From CALKXV01 sp965228905 (GTDB lineage: Bacteria; Pseudomonadota; Alphaproteobacteria; Rhodobacterales; Rhodobacteraceae): 64,000 nucleotides of DNA. Below are positions 34,295 through 41,806 of this stretch, piece after piece (positions within the stretch are counted from its first letter, which is position 1; every line of letters starts with the position of its first letter). The stretch spans positions 1,984,001 through 2,048,000 of the forward strand of contig CBDDII010000003.1 in the NCBI GenBank assembly GCA_965228905.1. The letters are read 5' to 3'. The translations under genes were made by a program, and so were the position numbers. The notes under the pieces are model-generated. The model had not been told where the DNA came from and did no database searches. It worked only from the letters and a program-made list of their open reading frames with translations.

Positions 34295-34632
34295 CCGCGG
34301 CACCCTTGTGCAACCGACGTCCCGAAACGGCTCTGGTCTTCGCAGGAAGATCGTTGCCGCTTTGCACCCGGTGCAGTTGTGTGTTCTGCGGATATCTTTC
34401 CTGGATGACCGTTTCGGCATCTCTGCAGGTGACGGTCAGCATCGACACCTACTTGGTGGTGCTTTCTACAGTGACTCTGGTGATGTTCGCGGTGGACGGA
34501 TTCAACTCCTATGCTTCCCACCGTGGGACGAACAACGTCAATCGAGCGGCGACCGGATTCGTGTTCGGGATGGTGTTATCTGCAGTTGAGATGGCTGTTG
34601 GCGTTTCTCCATTGCAGTTTTGGGGCTTTTGA
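34291..34632 (+). CDS. DUF2085-like membrane protein
   Basis: A 113-residue protein with a Cys cluster at the N-terminus (LCNRRPETALVFAGRSLPLCTRCSCVFCGY) followed by hydrophobic helices. The pattern Cys … GR-x-LPLCxRC-x-x-x-x-x-GY matches DUF2085 membrane proteins of unknown function. Translationally coupled to the preceding anchored protein, so the two probably work together. It is convergent with pyrG (9-bp gap). Confidence 0.75.
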   Translation: MTAAPLCNRRPETALVFAGRSLPLCTRCSCVFCGYLSWMTVSASLQVTVSIDTYLVVLSTVTLVMFAVDGFNSYASHRGTNNVNRAATGFVFGMVLSAVEMAVGVSPLQFWGF

Positions 34633-34641
34633 AGCTTGAAT

Positions 34642-36285
34642 TCAAACCAACCTAGAAACCTCAACCGCCGCCTTAACAAACCCCTCAAACAACGGATGCG
34701 GCGCAAACGGCTTTGACTTCAATTCCGGGTGAAACTGCACCCCGATAAACCACGGGTGATCCTTCCATTCCACGATCTCGGGCAAGCGGCCGTCCGGGGA
34801 CATGCCGGAGAAGCACAGGCCCTGGTCCTCCAGCTTGTCGCGGTACTTGATGTCCACCTCGTAGCGGTGGCGGTGGCGTTCTTCGATCACCTCTTCGCCG
34901 TAGACCTGCGCGACCTTCGACCCCGCTTTCAGGTTCGCGGTATAGGCCCCAAGGCGCATCGTGCCGCCCTTGTCGTCGCCGACTTTCCGCTTGGCGACAT
35001 GGTTGCCCTGCACCCATTCCTTCAGGTGGTAAACAACGGGTTCGAAACGTTTTTTCCCGGCCTCGTGGTCAAATTCCTCGGACCCCGCATCGCTGATCCC
35101 CGCAAGGTTGCGCGCGCCTTCGATCACCGCCATCTGCATCCCAAGACAGATGCCAAGGTAGGGGATGTTCTTTTCGCGGGCGAACTGTGCGGCCTTGATT
35201 TTGCCTTCCGTGCCGCGTTCGCCAAATCCGCCGGGGACAAGGATGGCGTGGTAGCCTTCGAGGTAAGGGGCGGCGTCTTTCTTGTCGAAGATCTCGGCGT
35301 CGATCCATTCGGCCCGAACCTTCACTCGGTTGGCCAGGCCGCCGTGGGTCAGCGCCTCGGCGATGGATTTATAGGCGTCCTCAAGCTGGGTGTACTTGCC
35401 GACGATGGCGACCTTCACCTCGCCTTCCGCGTGGTCCAGCCGGTCTTTCACGTCCAGCCAGCGGGCAAGGTTCGGTTTCGGGGCGGGGGCGATCTGGAAG
35501 GCATCGAGCACCGCCTGGTCGAGGCCGACGCCGTGGTAGGCGAGCGGGGCCTCGTAGATGGATTTGAGGTCGTAGGCGGGGATCACCGCATCGGGGCGGA
35601 CGTTGCAGAACAGCGCGATCTTTTCGCGTTCCTTTTCCGGGATCGGCTGTTCGGAGCGGCAGACAAGGACGTCGGGCTGGAGGCCGATGGAGCGGAGTTC
35701 CTTGACGCTGTGCTGGGTGGGTTTGGTTTTCAACTCGCCCGAGGCAGCGAGGTAGGGCAGAAGCGTCAGGTGCATGAAGATGCACTGGCCGCGCGGTTTG
35801 TCTTGCGAAAACTGACGGATCGCTTCGAAGAACGGCAGACCCTCGATGTCGCCGACAGTGCCGCCGATCTCGCAGAGCATGAAATCCACCTCATCCTCGC
35901 CGATCGAGATGAAATCCTTGATCTCGTTTGTGACGTGGGGAATGACCTGGATGGTCTTGCCGAGGTAGTCGCCGCGGCGTTCCTTTTCCAAAACGTTGGA
36001 ATAGATGCGGCCTGACGACACGCTGTCGGTGCCACGGGCATGGACGCCGGTGAAGCGTTCGTAATGGCCGAGGTCGAGGTCGGTTTCGGCGCCATCGTCG
36101 GTGACGAAGACCTCGCCGTGTTCAAAGGGGCTCATCGTGCCGGGATCGACGTTGAGGTAAGGGTCGAGCTTGCGCAGGCGCACCGAATATCCCCGGGCCT
36201 GCAAGAGCGCCCCCAATGCGGCCGAAGCCAGACCTTTTCCAAGCGACGAAACCACACCGCCGGTGATGAACACGAACCTTGCCAT
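34642..36285 (-). CDS. pyrG: CTP synthase
   Basis: A 547-residue CTP synthase converting UTP, ATP and glutamine to CTP. The N-terminal amidoligase domain has FVFITGGVVSSLGKGL and GGTVGDIEGLPF. The C-terminal class I glutamine amidotransferase has GICLGMQ (catalytic Cys) and the His-Pro-Glu of GVQFHPELK. Length is typical. Transcribed with its own promoter, downstream of the secG terminator. Confidence 0.98.
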   Translation of the reverse strand: MARFVFITGGVVSSLGKGLASAALGALLQARGYSVRLRKLDPYLNVDPGTMSPFEHGEVFVTDDGAETDLDLGHYERFTGVHARGTDSVSSGRIYSNVLEKERRGDYLGKTIQVIPHVTNEIKDFISIGEDEVDFMLCEIGGTVGDIEGLPFFEAIRQFSQDKPRGQCIFMHLTLLPYLAASGELKTKPTQHSVKELRSIGLQPDVLVCRSEQPIPEKEREKIALFCNVRPDAVIPAYDLKSIYEAPLAYHGVGLDQAVLDAFQIAPAPKPNLARWLDVKDRLDHAEGEVKVAIVGKYTQLEDAYKSIAEALTHGGLANRVKVRAEWIDAEIFDKKDAAPYLEGYHAILVPGGFGERGTEGKIKAAQFAREKNIPYLGICLGMQMAVIEGARNLAGISDAGSEEFDHEAGKKRFEPVVYHLKEWVQGNHVAKRKVGDDKGGTMRLGAYTANLKAGSKVAQVYGEEVIEERHRHRYEVDIKYRDKLEDQGLCFSGMSPDGRLPEIVEWKDHPWFIGVQFHPELKSKPFAPHPLFEGFVKAAVEVSRLV

Positions 36286-36361
36286 AGTGTCGGAATACTC
36301 CCGTGACGACCTGTTTCACTGCAAAATTCCGCGCCGAAATTCGCAGCATCACGGGATTTGA

Positions 36362-36390
36362 GAGATAAAGGATTCGCAGGCGTTTGCCAA
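36362..36390 (-). promoter_or_regulatory. sigma70-type promoter for pyrG
   Basis: On the minus strand TTGGCA (36390-36385) and TATCTC (36367-36362) are spaced by 17 bp, about 77 bp upstream of the pyrG start and downstream of the secG terminator. Confidence 0.5.
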
Positions 36391-36452
36391 GGCGTGAACG
36401 CAATATCTTGCGATCTTGTGTGGCAGAAAACGAGGTTTAGTAGGCGACAAGG

Positions 36453-36477
36453 AAAGGGCGGCCCGAAGCCGCCCTTG
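36453..36477 (-). terminator. Rho-independent terminator of secG
   Basis: A 9-bp stem (36454-36462 with 36468-36476) and a 5-nt loop lie 24 bp after the secG stop. On the minus strand the stem ends in TTT. Confidence 0.8.
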
Positions 36478-36500
36478 TAAACCCGTCTGTTTCTGGCGCT

Positions 36501-36875
36501 TTATTCGTCGGCACGCGGCAGAAGGCCGTCGCCTCCGTCACCACTCGAGGAACCCGGCGGCAAAAGAAGATCGCCCGAGGGAATGTCGCCTTCCTGGGTG
36601 ACCGGGGCCTCGATGCCAAGGCGGTCCAGCACCGAGTTTCCGCCCGCCTTCTGGGCGGCGATGATCGTCAGGGTGATCGAGGTGATGATGAACCCGATCG
36701 CAAAGGCCCAGGTGATCTTGCCAAGCGCCGTGGCCGCACCGCGCGAGGACACGAGGCCACCGCCGCCACCACCGCCGCCAAGGCCCAATCCGCCACCTTC
36801 GGAGCGCTGCAGAAGCACGACACCGATCAGGCAGAGCGCCAGGATCAGGTGGACGATGAGAATGACGTTTTCCAT
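36501..36875 (-). CDS. secG: preprotein translocase subunit SecG
   Basis: A 124-residue SecG: two membrane helices (about 2-22 and 53-75) joined by the conserved cytoplasmic VLLQRSEGGGLGLGGGGGGGG glycine loop. SecG assists SecYEG and SecA-driven export. The Gly- and Ser-rich C-terminal tail is typical of alphaproteobacterial versions. Confidence 0.96.
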   Translation of the reverse strand: MENVILIVHLILALCLIGVVLLQRSEGGGLGLGGGGGGGGLVSSRGAATALGKITWAFAIGFIITSITLTIIAAQKAGGNSVLDRLGIEAPVTQEGDIPSGDLLLPPGSSSGDGGDGLLPRADE

Positions 36876-36952
36876 GGGGCCAGATCGCCTTGTTCAAAGA
36901 AGTCAGCGGTATCTATGCGAGCCCGGCTACTTTCGCAACCCCAAGCCGCGAC

Positions 36953-37000
36953 GGGGGCTTTGCCCCCGGACCCCCAGGATATTTGAAGGTCAATGGAAGC
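36953..37000 (+). repeat. palindromic intergenic repeat, copy 1
   Basis: A GGGGGC-TTT-GCCCCC hairpin (36953-36967), then CCCCCAGGATATTT (36971-36984) and GGTCAATGGAAGC (36988-37000). The same modules appear in inverse orientation at 37127-37190. Confidence 0.8.
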
Positions 37001-37126
37001 GGGAGGGCGTCATCACGACACCCTCCCGCATGACGGGGCAAGACGCCTCCATCGACCACGGTCATCGGCGTCCCCGCCTGTACCGTGACCCTTTTCTGCA
37101 CTGAAACTTTTAATCAAACTCTAACA

Positions 37127-37190
37127 GCTTCCATTGACCCGAAAATATCCTGGGGGTGAGCCCCGAAGGGGCGAGGGGGCAAGGCCCCCT
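37127..37190 (-). repeat. palindromic intergenic repeat, copy 2 (rsgA terminator region)
   Basis: Read on the minus strand: AGGGGGC/GCCCCCT hairpin, GCCCC-TTC-GGGGC hairpin, CCCCCAGGATATTT, then GGTCAATGGAAGC. It begins 11 bp after the rsgA stop and probably terminates or protects that transcript. Compared with copy 1 it has one extra hairpin between the stem and the CCCCCAGG block. Confidence 0.8.
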
Positions 37191-37201
37191 GCCTTCGATG
37201 C

Positions 37202-38218
37202 TCAACGGTGCTTGTGCTTGTCCGCCATTACCCTGCGCACCATCTTGCCGAAGCCCTTGTCGCGTGCGCGGGCCTCGGCAATAGTTTCGGTGTTGCGCCG
37301 ATCTTCTGCTTTCAGCTTTTGCCGACGGCGCAGACGGTCGGTGTCGAGCGTGCCTGATGCGATGGCTGCTTGCACAGCGCAACCGGGTTCGGTGTCGTGG
37401 GCGCAGTCGTTGAAGCGGCAGTTGCGGGCCAGATCCTCGATATCGGCGAAAACGCTTTCCAGCCCGTCGGACACGTCAAAGAGCCTCAGCGCCCGCATTC
37501 CCGGCGTGTCGATCAGCCAGCCGCCTGCGGTTGTGCGTACCAGCGAACGCGCAGTGGTCGTGTGACGGCCGCGCGCATCGTCTTCGCGGATGGCTTGCGT
37601 TGCTGCCGCTTCGCCGGTCAACCCGTTGCGGATCGTTGTTTTTCCGACGCCGGATGAGCCGACAAGCGCCAGGGTGTCGCCCGCGCGGCACCAGGGGTGC
37701 AGTCGCTTGAGTTCAAGCGGGTCTGTGGCGTCGATGGCCAGGGCTGTGATCAGCGGCGAAAGCGCGGTTGTGCGGCGGGTGTAATCCTCGGGCCGGTCGG
37801 CCTGGTCGGCCTTGGTCAACACGACCAAGGGCAAACAGCCCGCATCGGCGGCCAGTACCAGATAGCGCTCCAACCGCCTTTCGTTGAAATCCGCGTTGCA
37901 AGAGGTGACGATCCCAAGGGTGTCAACGTTTGCGGCGATGAGTTGGCTGCGGGCATCCTCTCCGGCGGCGCGACGGGCCAGCGTGGTCTGTCTGTCGAAG
38001 ATTTGCGTGACGGCACCGTTTCGGGACGCGATCCAGTCGCCGACGGCCAGGGGGCCGATGCCTTCGGGAACGCTCAGGCGCTGCTGGCCGTGTGGGTCAA
38101 GGGCGATGACGGCGTCGCGGTGCACGTCGGTGATGCGCAGGGGGTGGGTTTTATCCGCGTCGGCCTGGGCGGCGAAATGCCGGGTCCAGCCGAGGTCGGC
38201 GTAGGTCAGGTTGGTCAT
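37202..38218 (-). CDS. rsgA: ribosome small-subunit biogenesis GTPase RsgA
   Basis: A 338-residue circularly permuted GTPase that checks 30S maturation. An OB-fold comes first, then G4 (VLTKAD) precedes G1 (GSSGVGKT) and G3 (DTPG), as expected for the permuted order. The C-terminal zinc knuckle is CRFNDCAHDTEPGC (Cys-Cys-His-Cys). A basic tail follows. It is followed by a palindromic repeat. Confidence 0.95.
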   Translation of the reverse strand: MTNLTYADLGWTRHFAAQADADKTHPLRITDVHRDAVIALDPHGQQRLSVPEGIGPLAVGDWIASRNGAVTQIFDRQTTLARRAAGEDARSQLIAANVDTLGIVTSCNADFNERRLERYLVLAADAGCLPLVVLTKADQADRPEDYTRRTTALSPLITALAIDATDPLELKRLHPWCRAGDTLALVGSSGVGKTTIRNGLTGEAAATQAIREDDARGRHTTTARSLVRTTAGGWLIDTPGMRALRLFDVSDGLESVFADIEDLARNCRFNDCAHDTEPGCAVQAAIASGTLDTDRLRRRQKLKAEDRRNTETIAEARARDKGFGKMVRRVMADKHKHR

Positions 38219-38403
38219 GGTTCTATGTCCGAAAAAGCAGGTATTCGTTCCGCAACGGCGCTGCCGTGCGGGTGAAAACTCTCGGACCGGGGCGTCAGAT
38301 CAGGGACGCGCGGTCCGGAGGAAGGACACAATGGCCATGAAACCTCCGGGTTGCTTTGGCGAGAAGTCTACGCCCTGGGTCGGGACTTGGCAATCGGCAG
38401 TGC

Positions 38404-39666
38404 TCAAAGCGCACGCCATCCGATGTCGCGGCGGTGGATGCCTTCAGGCCAGTCGATGGCATCGACAAGAGCATAGGCCGCATCGCGGGCCTCTTGCAGG
38501 GTGGCACCGCGTGCTGTGGCGTTCAACACGCGCCCGCCGGTGGCGATGGTCTTGCCGTCCTTTTCGGCGGTGCCTGCGTGGAAGACCATGCGCGATGAAT
38601 CGGCCGGGATCGTTTCAAGCCCCCCGATGACCGAGCCTTTGTCGTAAGCGCCGGGATAACCGTCGGCAGCCAGCACCACGGTCATGGCGTGATCGTTGGC
38701 CCAGTTCACCTGTTTCTCGCCCAAGCGGCCCTCGGCGGCGGCTTGCATGAGGTCGAGCGCCTGAGCGCCAAGGCGCATCATCAGCACCTGGCATTCGGGA
38801 TCGCCGAAGCGGACGTTGTATTCGACCAACCGGGGTGCGCCGTCCTTGATCATCAGCCCGACGTAAAGCACGCCCTGGTAGGGGGTGCCGCGCTTGGCCA
38901 TTTCGGCAAGTGTCGGGCGGACGATCTGTTCCATCGTGGCGTTGGCGATCTGGTCGGTCAGCACCGGGGCGGGGGAGTAAGCGCCCATGCCGCCGGTGTT
39001 GGGGCCGGTGTCGCCTTCGCCGATGCGTTTGTGGTCCTGCGCCGTGCCGATGGGCAGGGCGGTTTCGCCGTCGCAGAGGACGAAGAACGAGGCTTCTTCG
39101 CCCTCCATGAATTCCTCGATCACGACTTCCGCGCCCGCCTCGCCGAAAGCACCACCCAGCATGTCATCGACGGCGGCTTCGGCCTCGGCCAGGGTCATCG
39201 CGACGATAACGCCTTTGCCAGCGGCGAGGCCATCGGCCTTGACGACGATCGGTGCACCTTGTTCACGCAAATACGCCTTGGCGGGGTCCGCTTCGGTGAA
39301 CCGCGCCCATGCGGCGGTCGGGGCCTTGGCGGCGTCGCAGATTTCCTTGGTGAAGCGTTTCGAGGCCTCGAGGCGGGCGGCCTCTTTCGAGGGGCCGAAG
39401 ACGGGGAAGCCGGCGGCGCGCAGGTCGTCGGCGACACCGGCGGCCAGGGGGGCCTCGGGGCCGACGATGACAAGGTCGATGGATTCGGCCTCGGAGAACT
39501 CGACCACCGCCGCGCCGTCGTTGATGTCGAAGCTGGCGCAATCGGCGATTTCGTCGATACCGGCATTGCCCGGGGCCACGATCAGCTTGTCGCACTTGGG
39601 GTTTTGCAGCACGGCCCAGGCCAGGGCATGTTCGCGCCCGCCGCCGCCAAGGATCAGGATGTTCAT
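38404..39666 (-). CDS. purD: phosphoribosylamine-glycine ligase
   Basis: A 420-residue GAR synthetase (purine biosynthesis step 2) with an ATP-grasp fold. Landmarks are MNILILGGGGREHALAWA, VIVGPEAPLAAGVADDLRA, VVKADGLAAGKGV and EYNVRFGDPECQ. The ATG at 39666 matches the family N-terminus; the open frame extends six codons further to a GTG. Divergent from xseA with a 71-bp gap that must hold both promoters. Confidence 0.97.
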   Translation of the reverse strand: MNILILGGGGREHALAWAVLQNPKCDKLIVAPGNAGIDEIADCASFDINDGAAVVEFSEAESIDLVIVGPEAPLAAGVADDLRAAGFPVFGPSKEAARLEASKRFTKEICDAAKAPTAAWARFTEADPAKAYLREQGAPIVVKADGLAAGKGVIVAMTLAEAEAAVDDMLGGAFGEAGAEVVIEEFMEGEEASFFVLCDGETALPIGTAQDHKRIGEGDTGPNTGGMGAYSPAPVLTDQIANATMEQIVRPTLAEMAKRGTPYQGVLYVGLMIKDGAPRLVEYNVRFGDPECQVLMMRLGAQALDLMQAAAEGRLGEKQVNWANDHAMTVVLAADGYPGAYDKGSVIGGLETIPADSSRMVFHAGTAEKDGKTIATGGRVLNATARGATLQEARDAAYALVDAIDWPEGIHRRDIGWRAL

Positions 39667-39737
39667 CGCGCGCCCCCGCTTCACTCTTGTCGAAGGGCGT
39701 TCTAGGTTCTGGGCGAGCGAAGCACAAGGCAGGCCCG

Positions 39738-41228
39738 ATGGACCTTTTCGAACAGACCCCCGGTGACAACACGCCCGAGTTTTCGGTGTCCGAGATTGCG
39801 GGCACTGTACGCAAGCTGTTGGAAAACGAGATGGGCTGGGTGCGGGTGAAGGGCGAGGTGGGTCGCGTGGTGCTGGCGCGGTCAGGGCATCTTTATTTCG
39901 ATCTGAAGGACGACAAGTCGGTTCTGTCCTGCATGACCTGGAAGGGGCAGGTGCGGGGGCTGGAACTGATGCCGGAGGAAGGCATGGAGGTCATCGTCGA
40001 AGGCAAGATGACCGCCAGTGGTTTTTCGTCGAAGTTCGGGCTGAACGCGCAGCGGATCGCCATTGCGGGCGAGGGTGCGCTGATGGCGATGCTTGAGCGG
40101 CGCAAGAAAAAGCTGGCGGCCGAAGGTCTGTTCGACGAGGGGCGGAAGAAGCCCTTGCCCTATCTGCCCGAGATCATCGGGGTGGTGACAAGTCCGCAGG
40201 GTGCCGTGATCCGCGACATCCTGCATCGGTTGCGGGATCGGTTCCCGCGCAAGGTGCTGATCTGGCCTGTCGCCGTGCAGGGCGAGGCCTGTGCGCCCGA
40301 GGTGACGCAGGCCATCGAAGGGTTCAACAGGCTGACGCCGGGTGGCGCCTTGCCCCGGCCCGATCTGATTATCGTCGCACGGGGTGGCGGGTCCATCGAA
40401 GACCTTTGGGGGTTCAACGAGGAAAGCGTGGCACGGGCGGCGGCGGCCAGTGAAATTCCGCTGATCTCCGCCGTCGGGCATGAAACCGACACGACACTGA
40501 TCGATTATGCCGCCGACAAAAGGGCGCCGACACCGACGGCGGCGGCCGAGATGGCGGTGCCGGTGCGGTTGGACCTTGCCGCCTGGGTGGAGGCGCAGGA
40601 GGCGCGTTTGACGCGCGCGGTGCGGCGCGGGATCGAGGACCGGCGGCAACGGCATGCGGCACTTGCGCGGGTGCTTCCAAGACCGGAGGCTTTGCTGGCG
40701 GATGCGATCCAGCGGTTCGACCGCGCGGGTGAGACATTGCCCCGCGCCCTGCGGCTGATGACGGAACGCAAGCGGTCTGGCCTGATGCAACTGGCCGCCG
40801 GGTTGCGGCCCGGCGTCTTGCGCACGAGGTTATCGCGAGAAGGCGATACGCTGGAACAGCGCGGCGCACGACTGGGGCGCGGGCTGACCGGGGCGGTGGA
40901 TCGCAAGCGAGATCGGCTGGACAGCCTGGCAAACCGTTTGCGACCGGGACGACTGGAGGAAGGCACGCGGTTCCGCAAAGACGCCCTGAGCCGCCTGGCC
41001 CCTCGTCTGGACGCCTCGTTCGGCGCGCGGTTGCGCAACCTGTCCGAACGTCTGGCCGCGCTGGAGCGGACCCGGCGCAACCTGGGCTATCAGGCGACCT
41101 TGGCGCGGGGCTATGCGGTGGTGCGTGACGGGGATCGGGTCGTGACCGGGGTCGAAGATGCGCGGAACGCAAGTGCGCTTGAGATCGAGTTCAAGGATGG
41201 ACGGTTCAAACCGGGCGGCGGAAAATGA
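39738..41228 (+). CDS. xseA: exodeoxyribonuclease VII large subunit
   Basis: A 496-residue XseA: OB-fold N-terminus (FSVSEIAGTVRKLLENEMGWVRVKGEV), catalytic core (GVVTSPQGAVIRDILHRLRDRFP, DLIIVARGGGSIEDLWGFNEE, SAVGHETDTTLIDYAAD) and a long coiled-coil. The last codons GGA-AAA-TGA form the left arm of hairpin A of the repeat element at 41220, so the repeat supplies the very end of the gene. The small subunit gene (xseB) is not adjacent. Confidence 0.95.
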   Translation: MDLFEQTPGDNTPEFSVSEIAGTVRKLLENEMGWVRVKGEVGRVVLARSGHLYFDLKDDKSVLSCMTWKGQVRGLELMPEEGMEVIVEGKMTASGFSSKFGLNAQRIAIAGEGALMAMLERRKKKLAAEGLFDEGRKKPLPYLPEIIGVVTSPQGAVIRDILHRLRDRFPRKVLIWPVAVQGEACAPEVTQAIEGFNRLTPGGALPRPDLIIVARGGGSIEDLWGFNEESVARAAAASEIPLISAVGHETDTTLIDYAADKRAPTPTAAAEMAVPVRLDLAAWVEAQEARLTRAVRRGIEDRRQRHAALARVLPRPEALLADAIQRFDRAGETLPRALRLMTERKRSGLMQLAAGLRPGVLRTRLSREGDTLEQRGARLGRGLTGAVDRKRDRLDSLANRLRPGRLEEGTRFRKDALSRLAPRLDASFGARLRNLSERLAALERTRRNLGYQATLARGYAVVRDGDRVVTGVEDARNASALEIEFKDGRFKPGGGK

Positions 41229-41316
41229 CGCATTTTCCGGGTCGGATTTCGTCGCGAAATCCGGTTTGGCGCGGAAACCGAGGGGGTTTCCGATGCAGAA
41301 CCCGCGACGGATTTTG
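41220..41316. repeat. four-hairpin intergenic element, copy B
   Basis: GGAAAATG/CATTTTCC with loop ACG (41220-41238, containing the xseA stop); GGATTTCG/CGAAATCC with TCG (41244-41262); a GGTTT…GGAAACC…GGTTTCC module (41263-41291) that can form alternative stems; CAGAACCCG/CGGATTTTG with CGA (41296-41316, one G-T and one mismatch). Same order as copy A at 29975-30073. Confidence 0.85.
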
Positions 41317-41321
41317 CCCGC

Positions 41322-41720
41322 TCAGGCCCCGACTTCAGGCCCCAAACAATAAAGCGGCGTATCGCGGCGACTGATTTCGATCAGGAACGTCGCCTCCGGG
41401 TCGTCCTCGAACAGGGCCGTCAACCGCCCGTTGCGTTCATAGAACTGCCAGCATTGCACCTCGGGGTAATCCTCGTATGCAAAGCAGATTTGCGACCCTT
41501 CTGGATACCAATGTCCCTCGGTGCAATCGCCATCGAGGAAGGACCAGCGCACGCGGCGGTTTTCCATGTATTCCTCGGCCCCGTGATCCTGCCCACGGCT
41601 TTGGAACAGGACGGTCGAGCCGGTGACGATCCGCTCGAATTCCTCGGCAAGGATCTTGCGGTCCTGGGCAAGGGCGGGAAGGGCGGTGACAAGGGCGATG
41701 AGGGCAAGGATAATGCGCAT
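41322..41720 (-). CDS. hypothetical periplasmic protein
   Basis: A 132-residue protein with signal peptide MRIILALIALVTALPALAQ, cut before DRK. The mature part holds several Cys and Trp residues (CTEGHWYPEGSQICFAYEDY … VQCWQFYERNG) likely to form disulfides. No named family. The start at 41720 gives a clean signal peptide. It is convergent with xseA across the hairpin element and divergent from ftsY. Confidence 0.75.
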   Translation of the reverse strand: MRIILALIALVTALPALAQDRKILAEEFERIVTGSTVLFQSRGQDHGAEEYMENRRVRWSFLDGDCTEGHWYPEGSQICFAYEDYPEVQCWQFYERNGRLTALFEDDPEATFLIEISRRDTPLYCLGPEVGA

Positions 41721-41806
41721 GGGGCAAGCCTGACATCTGTGGCGGGCAAGGTCCAGCGGTGCTTTCCGGGCTTCCATCTGGAGCCGGGCGGGATTAGGTG
41801 GATAGC

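Larger units (their letters stand above)
36876..37201. other. 326-bp repeat-rich gap between rsgA and secG
   Basis: Non-coding. It holds two inverted copies of a palindromic repeat (36953-37000 and 37127-37190), a GGGAGGG/CCCTCCC stem (37001-37007 with 37021-37027) and a lower-GC tract around 37095-37126. The rsgA transcript probably ends in the right-hand copy, and the secG promoter should lie near 36880-36940. Confidence 0.6.

Noticed and set aside
36318..36345. Possible third copy of the hairpin element upstream of pyrG
   Set aside because: A GCAAAATTCCGCGC-like tract shows only a broken stem with several mismatches and lacks the neighbouring hairpins, so I do not count it.
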